From NCBI GenBank assembly GCA_017998025.1, contig JAGODW010000104.1, forward strand, positions 1 through 5,985: a stretch of 5,985 nt of DNA, given 5' to 3'. The DNA comes from Spirochaetales bacterium (GTDB lineage Bacteria; Spirochaetota; Spirochaetia; DTKZ01). The translations under genes and the position numbers were made by a program. Shown here one piece after another: positions 1-5,205 of the stretch (within the stretch, counting starts at the first letter, position 1; the number at the start of each line of letters is the position of its first letter). The notes beneath the pieces are model-generated. The model did no database searches, was not told the origin of the DNA, and saw only the letters and a program-made list of their open reading frames with translations.

Positions 1-323
1 CAGCCCTGGGAGATCGGGGGATTCGATCCATCCTGGTGGAAGGGGGAGGAGCTCTTTTTACTTCTTTTCTAAAGAGTACCGTATATGATCGTATAACGTT
101 CTTCATTGCCCCGCGGGTACTGGGCACAGGGATCAATACGTTCGGAGATCTGGGGTTCACAAAAATCTCTCAAGCAATTCGTCTCGAACAGATCCGTATT
201 CGTCATATATGCACTCAGATACAGGTGGAGGGGTATAGACCTGGCTTCCTCAAGGAAACGGAAGTCGGCCTGGTTCCAGGGTCGGAGACTGTTCCATCCC
301 GGTTTCAGGAGATCTCAATTTAG
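1..323 (+). CDS. ribD: Riboflavin biosynthesis protein RibD, C-terminal reductase part (5' truncated)
   Basis: The last 106 residues of a bifunctional pyrimidine deaminase/reductase are present, read in the frame whose first complete codon is at base 3; the stop is TAG at 321-323. The reductase domain (RibD_C, dihydrofolate-reductase-like) uses NADPH to reduce the ribosyl side chain of the deaminated pyrimidine in the second half of the RibD reaction. Visible signature: SILVEGGGALFTSFL near the window start, the family's glycine-rich nucleotide-binding stretch, followed by DRITFFIAPRVLGTG, where RibD proteins typically read 'D....yiaP.llGg'. The deaminase domain with its zinc ligands must lie upstream of the window and was not seen. 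Its product feeds the following genes, and ribE begins only 20 nt downstream, so co-transcription is very likely. Any FMN riboswitch would be upstream, out of view. A stand-alone reductase cannot be excluded because the N-terminus is missing. Confidence 0.9.
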   Translation, partial: ALGDRGIRSILVEGGGALFTSFLKSTVYDRITFFIAPRVLGTGINTFGDLGFTKISQAIRLEQIRIRHICTQIQVEGYRPGFLKETEVGLVPGSETVPSRFQEISI

Positions 324-343
324 AATGGTATGAGGTGAAAACG

Positions 344-1024
344 ATGTTCACAGGAATCATTGAAGAGGTGGGAATCGTCCGATCCCTCAAGAGGAAAGGG
401 AGCGGGTGGGTTCAGCTGGAGGTGGAAGGAAAGGTCGTCCTGGAAGGAAGTAAGGTAGGGGATTCTCTCGCTATTGACGGAGTGTGTCAAACGATACAGG
501 GGATTGGTCCCCGTACGTTCCGGGTGGATACGCTGGCAGAGAGCCTTAAGAAAACAACTCTGGGAAATCTCAGTCCTGGCTCCCGGGTAAACCTGGAACG
601 AGCCCTGAGATTCGATGGACGGTTGGGCGGTCATTTTGTGCAGGGGCATGTAAGCGGAGTAGGCCGCATCCGCGCGATTAAGCGGGAAAAGAACAACGTG
701 TACGTTTCTCTTGCACTCCCCCCCCATCTTTTCAGGTACTGTGTTCCAGAAGGATCTATTGCCCTGGACGGGATCAGTTTGACTCTGGCCTCTGTGACGG
801 ACAGAGAAATTACGGTGAATCTTATCCCCGTAACCCTGGAACAAACGACCTGGGGGGAAAAGAAGGAGGGAGATTCGGTCAATGTAGAGACAGATATTAT
901 CGGCCGGTATGTAGAACGGTTTCTTTCCCTGAAAGAGGAAGGTATCTCTGAAGGTGAGGGAGGTACAACCCCGGGACTTACCTGGGAGGCCTTGCAGCAG
1001 TTGGTTTCTGGAAACAAAGCATAA
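344..1024 (+). CDS. ribE: Riboflavin synthase (alpha subunit)
   Basis: A 226-residue cytosolic enzyme that dismutates two 6,7-dimethyl-8-ribityllumazine molecules into riboflavin plus the aminopyrimidine. It has the two tandem lumazine-binding barrels of the family. Barrel 1 starts [10 protein letters not shown]; barrel 2 starts near residue 95 with [14 protein letters not shown]. coli numbering is matched exactly at the key positions: Phe2, Ser41, Cys48, His97 and His102. Barrel 2 carries [12 protein letters not shown] and [13 protein letters not shown]. One oddity is GVCQT (Gln49), where most homologues I know have GVCLT. I chose ATG 344 over the in-frame GTG at 335 because the family begins MFTGI and because the GTG lies inside the GAGGTG Shine-Dalgarno (332-337), six bases before the ATG. 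The roughly 25 C-terminal residues after the second barrel are a Gly/Glu-rich tail without a recognised motif. The gene is called ribE here and ribC in E. coli. Confidence 0.96.
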   Translation: MFTGIIEEVGIVRSLKRKGSGWVQLEVEGKVVLEGSKVGDSLAIDGVCQTIQGIGPRTFRVDTLAESLKKTTLGNLSPGSRVNLERALRFDGRLGGHFVQGHVSGVGRIRAIKREKNNVYVSLALPPHLFRYCVPEGSIALDGISLTLASVTDREITVNLIPVTLEQTTWGEKKEGDSVNVETDIIGRYVERFLSLKEEGISEGEGGTTPGLTWEALQQLVSGNKA

Positions 1025-1040
1025 GAAAAGGAGGAAAAGG

Positions 1041-1724
1041 ATGGAAGATGTTTTCATAGATATTGAGGAAGCGCTAAAAGAACTTCAAGAGGGGAGGATC
1101 CTGATCGTTACCGATGATAAAGATCGGGAGAACGAGGGCGATTTTATCATGGCAGCGGAAAAAGCTACCCCTGAGAAGGTGAATTTCATCATTACCCACG
1201 GGAGGGGACTTTTATGCCAGGCAATTACTCTGGAGCGGGCCTGGGAATTATCCCTTCCTTTTATGGTGAGGGAAAATACTTCTTCCCACTCTACAGCTTT
1301 CACCGTGAGTGTCGATGCCCGGGAAGGAACTTCCACAGGGATTTCCGCCTTTGATCGTGCAAGGACGATCCAGGCTCTCGTTGATCCTGAGACCCGTCCG
1401 GAAGATCTCCTCCGTCCCGGGCATGTGTTTCCTCTGGTAGCGCGGGAAGGAGGGGTCCGGGTACGACAAGGCCATACAGAAGCTGCGGTGGATCTCTGTA
1501 GACTTGCGGGTTTATATCCGTCAGGGATCCTCTGCGAAATCCTGGATGACGACGGAACCATGGCCCGCGTTCCTCGGCTTACGGAACTTGCCCAGAGGTT
1601 TGATCTAAAGATCATTACTGTAGCATGTCTTAGAGAGTACCTGGCGAGTTGCAGCAAAGCTCTAAAGCAATTTTCTGCAGCAAGTCCCATACATCAGACA
1701 ACGAAGGAGAACCAGTATGCGTGA
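1041..1724 (+). CDS. ribB: 3,4-dihydroxy-2-butanone 4-phosphate synthase (monofunctional RibB)
   Basis: A 227-residue enzyme converting ribulose 5-phosphate to formate and 3,4-dihydroxy-2-butanone 4-phosphate, the four-carbon unit used by RibH. Motifs run in the expected order: RENEGD (29-34, the acidic metal/substrate loop), HGRGLLC (53-59), STGISAFDR (98-106), RPGHVFPL (125-132), GHTEA (144-148) and [12 protein letters not shown] (165-176). With a constant offset of 8, Arg29, Glu30, Asp34, His145 and Glu166 correspond to E. coli Arg37, Glu38, Asp42, His153 and Glu174, so the active site looks complete. The start at 1041 follows AAGGAGG (1028-1034) by six bases; the frame is open further upstream inside ribE, but that part has no homology. 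The protein stops about 25 residues after the synthase fold, with no GTP cyclohydrolase II domain, unlike the RibBA fusions common in such operons. The end overlaps ribH by 8 nt. Confidence 0.95.
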   Translation: MEDVFIDIEEALKELQEGRILIVTDDKDRENEGDFIMAAEKATPEKVNFIITHGRGLLCQAITLERAWELSLPFMVRENTSSHSTAFTVSVDAREGTSTGISAFDRARTIQALVDPETRPEDLLRPGHVFPLVAREGGVRVRQGHTEAAVDLCRLAGLYPSGILCEILDDDGTMARVPRLTELAQRFDLKIITVACLREYLASCSKALKQFSAASPIHQTTKENQYA

Positions 1725-2184
1725 AATCGTTGGACAGTTAAAAGCAGAGAACAAGGACTTTGCCCTTGTAGTGAGTCGATTTAATTCTTTGATTTCGGAT
1801 CGGCTGTTAGAAGGGGCCCTGGATTGTATCCTCCGCCATGGGGGCAGTTCGGAACGTATCACCGTAGTACGGGTACCCGGATCCTTTGAGATACCTCTTG
1901 TTGCCTCGAAACTAGCGCGGAGCGGGAAATACAACGCGGTGATCTGTTTAGGGGCGATTATCCGGGGGGCTACCCCCCACTTCGATTATATCGCCGCTGA
2001 AGCAGCCAAGGGGATTGCGCAGGCTTCCCTTTCCAGTGCTGTTCCCGTTATCTTCGGAGTGCTTACCACGGAATCTATCGAACAGGCAGTGGAACGAGCT
2101 GGAACAAAGGCGGGGAACAAAGGATGGGATGCAGCCCTCTCCGCGATTGAAATGGCAGATTTGATGCCCTCCCTTGATATGTAG
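1717..2184 (+). CDS. ribH: 6,7-dimethyl-8-ribityllumazine synthase (RibH, beta subunit)
   Basis: A 155-residue lumazine synthase, the usual family length, which condenses the aminopyrimidine from the RibD branch with the four-carbon phosphate from RibB. All hallmarks are visible: [10 protein letters not shown] (18-27), VPGSFEIP (53-60), [14 protein letters not shown] (79-92) and [20 protein letters not shown] (114-133). Phe22, His88 (proposed catalytic base) and Arg127 (phosphate contact) fall at the same numbers as in the B. subtilis enzyme. Such proteins form pentamers or 60-mer shells that can enclose riboflavin synthase; which form applies here cannot be told. The start ATG 1717 follows AAGGAG (1704-1709) by seven bases and lies inside the end of ribB (8-nt overlap), so translational coupling is likely. 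It is the last gene of the operon, and its stop codon abuts the inverted-repeat element at 2186. Confidence 0.97.
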   Translation: MREIVGQLKAENKDFALVVSRFNSLISDRLLEGALDCILRHGGSSERITVVRVPGSFEIPLVASKLARSGKYNAVICLGAIIRGATPHFDYIAAEAAKGIAQASLSSAVPVIFGVLTTESIEQAVERAGTKAGNKGWDAALSAIEMADLMPSLDM

Positions 2185-2185
2185 G

Positions 2186-2285
2186 TAGTGTCACGAAGCT
2201 TGTGGGTGTTGTTAGCTAAGATACTGTAAGGCAAACTGGAAATTGTTCTACTTTTGTTTCCTAATCACCAAGCTTCGTTACACTA
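2186..2285. repeat. 100-bp element with 17-bp terminal inverted repeats (MITE-like)
   Basis: The left arm TAGTGTCACGAAGCTTG (2186-2202) and right arm CAAGCTTCGTTACACTA (2269-2285) are reverse complements at 16 of 17 positions; the only mismatch is C2192 against T2279. The 66-nt interior has no open frame of note. Both ends terminate in TA, which fits a TA target duplication (IS630/Tc1-mariner habit), but TA is its own reverse complement, so this is weak evidence. The element fills most of the gap between convergent ribH and gntR. The interior also contains the short palindrome TTAGCTAA (2212-2219) and GGAAA/TTTCC arms (about 2238-2261). A remnant of an insertion sequence or a cruciform-forming intergenic element are alternatives. 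No copy number can be judged from one window. Confidence 0.5.
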
Positions 2286-2319
2286 ACCAATTTTTGCACA
2301 ATCTTGTTCTTATATTCCC

Positions 2320-3009
2320 CTAGACCGCTCTTTCTGACACCTCATCGTACGACCGAAGAATATGTTCCCTCATGAGGCGTTCCGCTTCTTCTCCCTGATG
2401 AGTGCGGATCGCTTCAAAAACAGCCTTGTGTTCAGTGAACCCTTTCCATGCTTCTTCCCTATCGGAAAGGGCTTTTCGGCGGAAGCTGATATCGAAGGAG
2501 CGTAAAATATCGATCAATCGCATGATGTATGGATTTCTACCGATTCTGTGGACTTTATAATGAAACTCTGTGTTTGCCTGGACCAGGGATGCCAGAGAGC
2601 CTTTTTCCGTTCGACTTTCCATGAGCTTTAATTGTTTCTCCAGGGATTGTATGTCTTCCGGATTTGCTTTTTCTGCGGCAAATCGAGCAGCCAGGCCTTC
2701 CAGAGCAGCCCGGACCATCATGGTTTCTCGGGGATTCCCGGAAGCCTGTTGGGCTACATATGTTCCACGACGAGGCTGTATCTCTAGAAGCCCTTCCATT
2801 GCCAGAAGTCCTAAAGCCCGTTTCACTGTGGTTGTACTGACTCCCATTTCCTCGGAAAGCTGTCGCTCTGCCAGCCGGCTTCCCGGGGGAAGTACTCCCT
2901 TCAGAATAGCAGCTTTAATCTTTTCGTACGCTGTATCTGTCAGGGATTTAAGCTCTTCCTGTTCCAGGCGAAGGCTTCGTGTTTTTCCTATGAGTTCATC
3001 TTTTCTCAT
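2320..3009 (-). CDS. GntR-family transcriptional regulator, FadR/FCD subfamily
   Basis: A 229-residue cytosolic DNA-binding regulator. Residues about 22-86 form the GntR winged helix: AYEKIKAAILKGVLPPGSRL, then the recognition segment SEEMGVSTTTVKRALGLL (52-69), then the wing PRRGTYV (79-85). Residues about 95-222 are an all-helical FCD effector domain with the metal-site pattern N146...H150, H194 and H216; the first ligand is usually Asp, so Asn146 is a mild variation. FCD regulators generally sense small carboxylates, which fits the neighbouring transporter and enzymes. It is the last gene of the - strand operon, 12 nt after the dehydrogenase stop; its likely Shine-Dalgarno AAGGA (3018-3022 on the minus strand) overlaps that stop. 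I infer that it controls the divergent promoters at 5109-5173 and so its own operon. The N-terminal 20 residues are an unusually long charged lead-in; an alternative downstream start was not evident. Confidence 0.93.
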   Translation of the reverse strand: MRKDELIGKTRSLRLEQEELKSLTDTAYEKIKAAILKGVLPPGSRLAERQLSEEMGVSTTTVKRALGLLAMEGLLEIQPRRGTYVAQQASGNPRETMMVRAALEGLAARFAAEKANPEDIQSLEKQLKLMESRTEKGSLASLVQANTEFHYKVHRIGRNPYIMRLIDILRSFDISFRRKALSDREEAWKGFTEHKAVFEAIRTHQGEEAERLMREHILRSYDEVSERAV

Positions 3010-3021
3010 CGGGCAAATCCT

Positions 3022-4083
3022 TCAAGGGAGACTTTTCAAGGATACACCTACCTGAAGGGCTGTGTCTTTCAATTCTTTAAGGGTCCCGGGAGACACTTCC
3101 ACTCCCTCGCGTCTTGTTCGAAGCATCGCCTCGTACTCGATTTCCCCGGGAACATAGATCCGTTCTACACCATCGGCCCGTGGGCAGGCATGGATTTTCT
3201 CTATATAGTGATCCATCTCTTCCAGGAACTGCTCTTTCGGCAGGAAGGTTTCAATATCAAGGGCTGCAAAGATATGGCCGGTTCCCTGGGGTTTTTCTGT
3301 CCCGGTATACAGATGTCCTACCTCTGTCAGGTATTTGGAACCTGAAAGAAGGCCACAAAGAATATCAATCACCAGAGCTAAGCCAGACCCTTTTGCTCCT
3401 CCCAGGGGAGTAAGGAGCCCTTTTAACGCTACTTCTGGATCAGTGGTTTCCCGTCCCTCTGAGTCAAGCGCCCATCCGAGGGGCAATGGTTTCTTCTTTT
3501 GAGCGTATAGAATGATTTTCCCCCTCGCTACCGTGGTAGAGGCCATGTCGATCACAAAAGGAAGCCCCCCCTTTGTGGGGATGGCCACGGAAAGGGGACT
3601 GGTCCCTACCATTGCTTTTTTCCCTCCCCAGGGGGCTACGGTGGGATTTGCGTTACTCAGGGCTATTCCGATCATCCCTTCCGGAAGGCATAGCATCGAA
3701 TAATAGGCGGTAACGCCGAAGTGATTGCTATTCCGTACCGAGGCAAGGCCTACTCCATGGGACCGAGCTGCTTCCATAGCCTTTTCCATTCCAAACGTTC
3801 CTGCTACCGGCCCCAGCCCGTTCTGTGCATCGATACGGATCACGGCTCCTTTTCCTCCAATCACCTTTGGGAAGGCTTTTGGATCTACACCTCTATCGCG
3901 GATTCTCTTTACATAGATGGGAAGCTTGGAGATGCCGTGAGATTCGATACCCCGCTGGTCTGCAAATAGGAGTACCTTTGCCGTACAAAGTGCCTGTTCT
4001 TCAGGTACGCCAGTAGCTTGAAGCACTTTAGTGGCAAAATCCTCCAGAGTTTCTATAGGTATTCGTATAGAATTCGTTTCCAT
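3022..4083 (-). CDS. Ldh_2-family NAD(P)H-dependent oxidoreductase (malate/L-lactate dehydrogenase-like)
   Basis: A 353-residue soluble dehydrogenase of the Ldh_2 family (malate/L-lactate/ureidoglycolate/sulfolactate dehydrogenases, 2,3-diketogulonate reductase YiaK, and Delta1-piperideine-2-carboxylate reductase DpkA). Visible motifs: RGIESHGISKLPIY (44-57), with His49 of the conserved Ser-His pair; NSNHFG (118-123, His121); GTSPLSVAIPT (160-170); the acidic DMAST (179-183); GWALD with TTDP (203-216); and the glycine-rich GGAKGSGLALVIDIL segment (228-242). Where many homologues have Arg in SHGxxR, this one has Lys53. The family reduces 2-oxo acids or cyclic 2-imino acids, or oxidises 2-hydroxy acids; the specific substrate cannot be read from the sequence. 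Its ATG overlaps the stop of the upstream lyase gene (TGATG), implying translational coupling and a shared pathway. The paired lyase suggests a 2-oxo or 2-hydroxy acid intermediate passed between them. Confidence 0.93.
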   Translation of the reverse strand: METNSIRIPIETLEDFATKVLQATGVPEEQALCTAKVLLFADQRGIESHGISKLPIYVKRIRDRGVDPKAFPKVIGGKGAVIRIDAQNGLGPVAGTFGMEKAMEAARSHGVGLASVRNSNHFGVTAYYSMLCLPEGMIGIALSNANPTVAPWGGKKAMVGTSPLSVAIPTKGGLPFVIDMASTTVARGKIILYAQKKKPLPLGWALDSEGRETTDPEVALKGLLTPLGGAKGSGLALVIDILCGLLSGSKYLTEVGHLYTGTEKPQGTGHIFAALDIETFLPKEQFLEEMDHYIEKIHACPRADGVERIYVPGEIEYEAMLRTRREGVEVSPGTLKELKDTALQVGVSLKSLP

Positions 4084-4970
4084 CAGAGGAGCCCCATTTG
4101 TTTCAGAATTTTCTTTAATTGTTCCCTTTCTTCTGAACTCATGGGTCCTACAGGATCAAAACAGGGACCTGCTTCAATACCGATCAATTCCAGCGCCTCT
4201 TTGATAACTGTTGGGAATGTCCCCAGGTTAAAGGCTATGCGGAGAGGAGCCAGTTTAAACTGCGCTTCTAGAGAACCTTCCCGGTCTCCCGCTATAAACT
4301 TATCGTAAATATCCGCTACGATTCGGGGAGCAACATTTGCACAAGCGGCTACCGCGCCGGTTCCTCCGTAGCAGAGGCAGGCATGGATCAGAGTATCCCG
4401 ACCGATCATTACATGGAAATTCTTACCCCGGGTAAGCCGTATGTACTCTGCTGTCAGCGTCATATCTCCGGTTGAGTCCTTGATACCTACGATATTCGGT
4501 ATATCAGCCAGTTTCATTGCAGTGGGAGCTGTTATGGTAACTCCCGTTTTGGGTAGATTATTATAGAGAATAATGGGAAGCTTTGTGCTCTTTGCAATCT
4601 CTGTATAGTGCTTAATCAGTTGTTCCTGGTTGGGGCTTATGAACATGGGCGTCAATACGGATAATGCATCCACACCTACATCCTCGGCGATTTGTGCCAG
4701 CCGTATACTGCCCCTCGTTGTAATATGGTTTGCTCCGGCATACACCGGGACACGACCTTTCACTGTTTCTTTCGTAAGAACCAGAACATCCCGATACTCT
4801 TCCTCTGAAAGGGCATAGAATTCTCCCGTGGTTCCAATAGCAAATATACCATGGACTCCACCGTCCAGAAGATACTGGATCAATTTTCGCAAAGCTTTCT
4901 CGTTTACTTTCCCCTCTTTTGTGAGAGGCGTGATCATGGCGGGTAAAATTCCCCTGGGTACAAACTGCAT
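4083..4970 (-). CDS. DapA/NanA-family class I aldolase/dehydratase (dihydrodipicolinate synthase-like)
   Basis: A 295-residue TIM-barrel lyase forming a Schiff base with a 2-oxo acid. Seen: GTTGEF (46-51, carboxylate-binding loop), Tyr136 in YNNLPKTG (136-143), and the Schiff-base Lys164 in GIKDSTGD (162-169). Size and motif order match DapA, N-acetylneuraminate lyase, KDG aldolase/dehydratase and hydroxyproline-pathway deaminases. Position 141 is Lys, where true DapA has an Arg that grips aspartate semialdehyde; together with the catabolic neighbourhood this argues against lysine biosynthesis, so no dapA symbol is given. It is first in the - strand operon. ATG 4970 follows AAAGGAG (4978-4984 on the minus strand) by seven bases, and the stop shares one base with the dehydrogenase start. 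A likely role is cleaving or dehydrating a 2-oxo acid derived from the substrate bound by the divergent TctC-type protein, but this is inference. Confidence 0.93.
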   Translation of the reverse strand: MQFVPRGILPAMITPLTKEGKVNEKALRKLIQYLLDGGVHGIFAIGTTGEFYALSEEEYRDVLVLTKETVKGRVPVYAGANHITTRGSIRLAQIAEDVGVDALSVLTPMFISPNQEQLIKHYTEIAKSTKLPIILYNNLPKTGVTITAPTAMKLADIPNIVGIKDSTGDMTLTAEYIRLTRGKNFHVMIGRDTLIHACLCYGGTGAVAACANVAPRIVADIYDKFIAGDREGSLEAQFKLAPLRIAFNLGTFPTVIKEALELIGIEAGPCFDPVGPMSSEEREQLKKILKQMGLL

Positions 4971-5027
4971 TTGTAGACTCCTTTACGCTGTAATTTAAAA
5001 TAAAGCGGCTTATTATGGCCTTTTAAG

Positions 5028-5096
5028 TAGATTTAATCATCCAGGTCGAGCGTATGCAAATCCCGGACTCAGGACGATTTGATCCGCTTAAATCTA
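5028..5096 (-). other. Inverted repeat in the 5' leader of the lyase operon
   Basis: TAGATTTAA (5028-5036) and TTAAATCTA (5088-5096) are perfect 9-bp reverse complements enclosing 51 nt. Nested within are CAAATC (5057-5062) and GATTTG (5076-5081). A competing pairing is possible: AAGCGG (5003-5008) with CCGCTT (5084-5089), which shares two bases with the outer arm. All of this lies in the predicted roughly 130-nt untranslated leader between the - strand promoter and the lyase start. It may be an RNA structure or an additional regulator site; it matches no riboswitch class that I recognise. Confidence 0.35.
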
Positions 5097-5108
5097 TCCA
5101 ACACTTAG

Positions 5109-5137
5109 AGTATGCCTGATACATCAGATATTGTCAA
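5109..5137 (-). promoter_or_regulatory. Predicted sigma70-type promoter of the lyase-dehydrogenase-gntR operon
   Basis: On the minus strand, a perfect -35 TTGACA (5137 to 5132) is followed after exactly 17 bp by CATACT (5114 to 5109), a 4/6 match to the -10 consensus. Transcription would begin near 5101, leaving a leader of about 130 nt. The operator-like palindrome 5116-5127 sits inside the spacer. Confidence 0.55.
5116..5127. promoter_or_regulatory. Putative GntR operator, copy 1
   Basis: CTGATACATCAG is a palindrome with 5-bp arms (CTGAT/ATCAG) around a 2-bp centre. Its TGATACATCAG core (5117-5127) is repeated exactly at 5156-5166. It occupies the -35/-10 spacer of the - strand promoter, a position suited to repression. 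Assignment to the operon's own GntR protein is inference from adjacency, symmetry and repetition. Confidence 0.55.
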
Positions 5138-5144
5138 TAAAAGC

Positions 5145-5173
5145 TTGACGATTTGTGATACATCAGGTATCAT
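5145..5173 (+). promoter_or_regulatory. Predicted sigma70-type promoter of the tctC-like gene
   Basis: TTGACG (5145-5150, 5/6 to consensus) and TATCAT (5168-5173, 5/6) are separated by 17 bp. Transcription would start near 5180, giving a short leader of about 25 nt before the ATG at 5206, with AAGGAG at 5192-5197. Operator copy 2 lies in the spacer. Confidence 0.65.
5156..5171. promoter_or_regulatory. Putative GntR operator, copy 2
   Basis: TGATACATCAG (5156-5166) exactly repeats copy 1, starting 39 bp further along; here the palindrome arms are TGAT/ATCA. It overlaps a second symmetry, GATAC (5157-5161) with GTATC (5167-5171). It lies between the -35 and -10 of the + strand promoter and reaches into the -10 hexamer, so a bound protein would block polymerase. 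Confidence 0.55.
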
Positions 5174-5205
5174 GAATTGATTTTATCTTGAAAGGAGATA
5201 GAAAA

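Noticed and set aside
335..343. GTG start three codons upstream for riboflavin synthase
   Set aside because: The GTG is part of the GAGGTG ribosome binding site, and the family starts with MFTGI at 344.
954..1040. Upstream extension of RibB into ribE
   Set aside because: It would overlap the ribE end; residues before 1041 show no RibB homology, and AAGGAGG is perfectly spaced for ATG 1041.
320..1057. Long open frame on the minus strand opposite riboflavin synthase
   Set aside because: It lies antisense to the well-supported ribE, has no recognisable domain and a composition typical of an antisense reading.
1085..1690. Minus-strand open frame of about 200 codons opposite ribB
   Set aside because: It is a shadow of ribB: no plausible RBS, no domain, and a conserved active-site gene on the other strand.
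2186..2295. Bidirectional intrinsic terminator for ribH and gntR
   Set aside because: The stem arms are strong, but the loop is 66 nt and the T-run (2291-2295) comes only after a non-pairing ACCAA stretch, with none in the other direction. A terminator role is possible but not supported.
2570..3055. Plus-strand open frame opposite gntR
   Set aside because: The Ser/Arg-rich composition is typical of antisense reading; the GntR protein on the minus strand is clear-cut.
4971..5108. Known riboswitch in the lyase leader
   Set aside because: I compared the leader by eye with common conserved cores (FMN, lysine, glycine, SAM, TPP) and recognised none; only generic inverted repeats are present.
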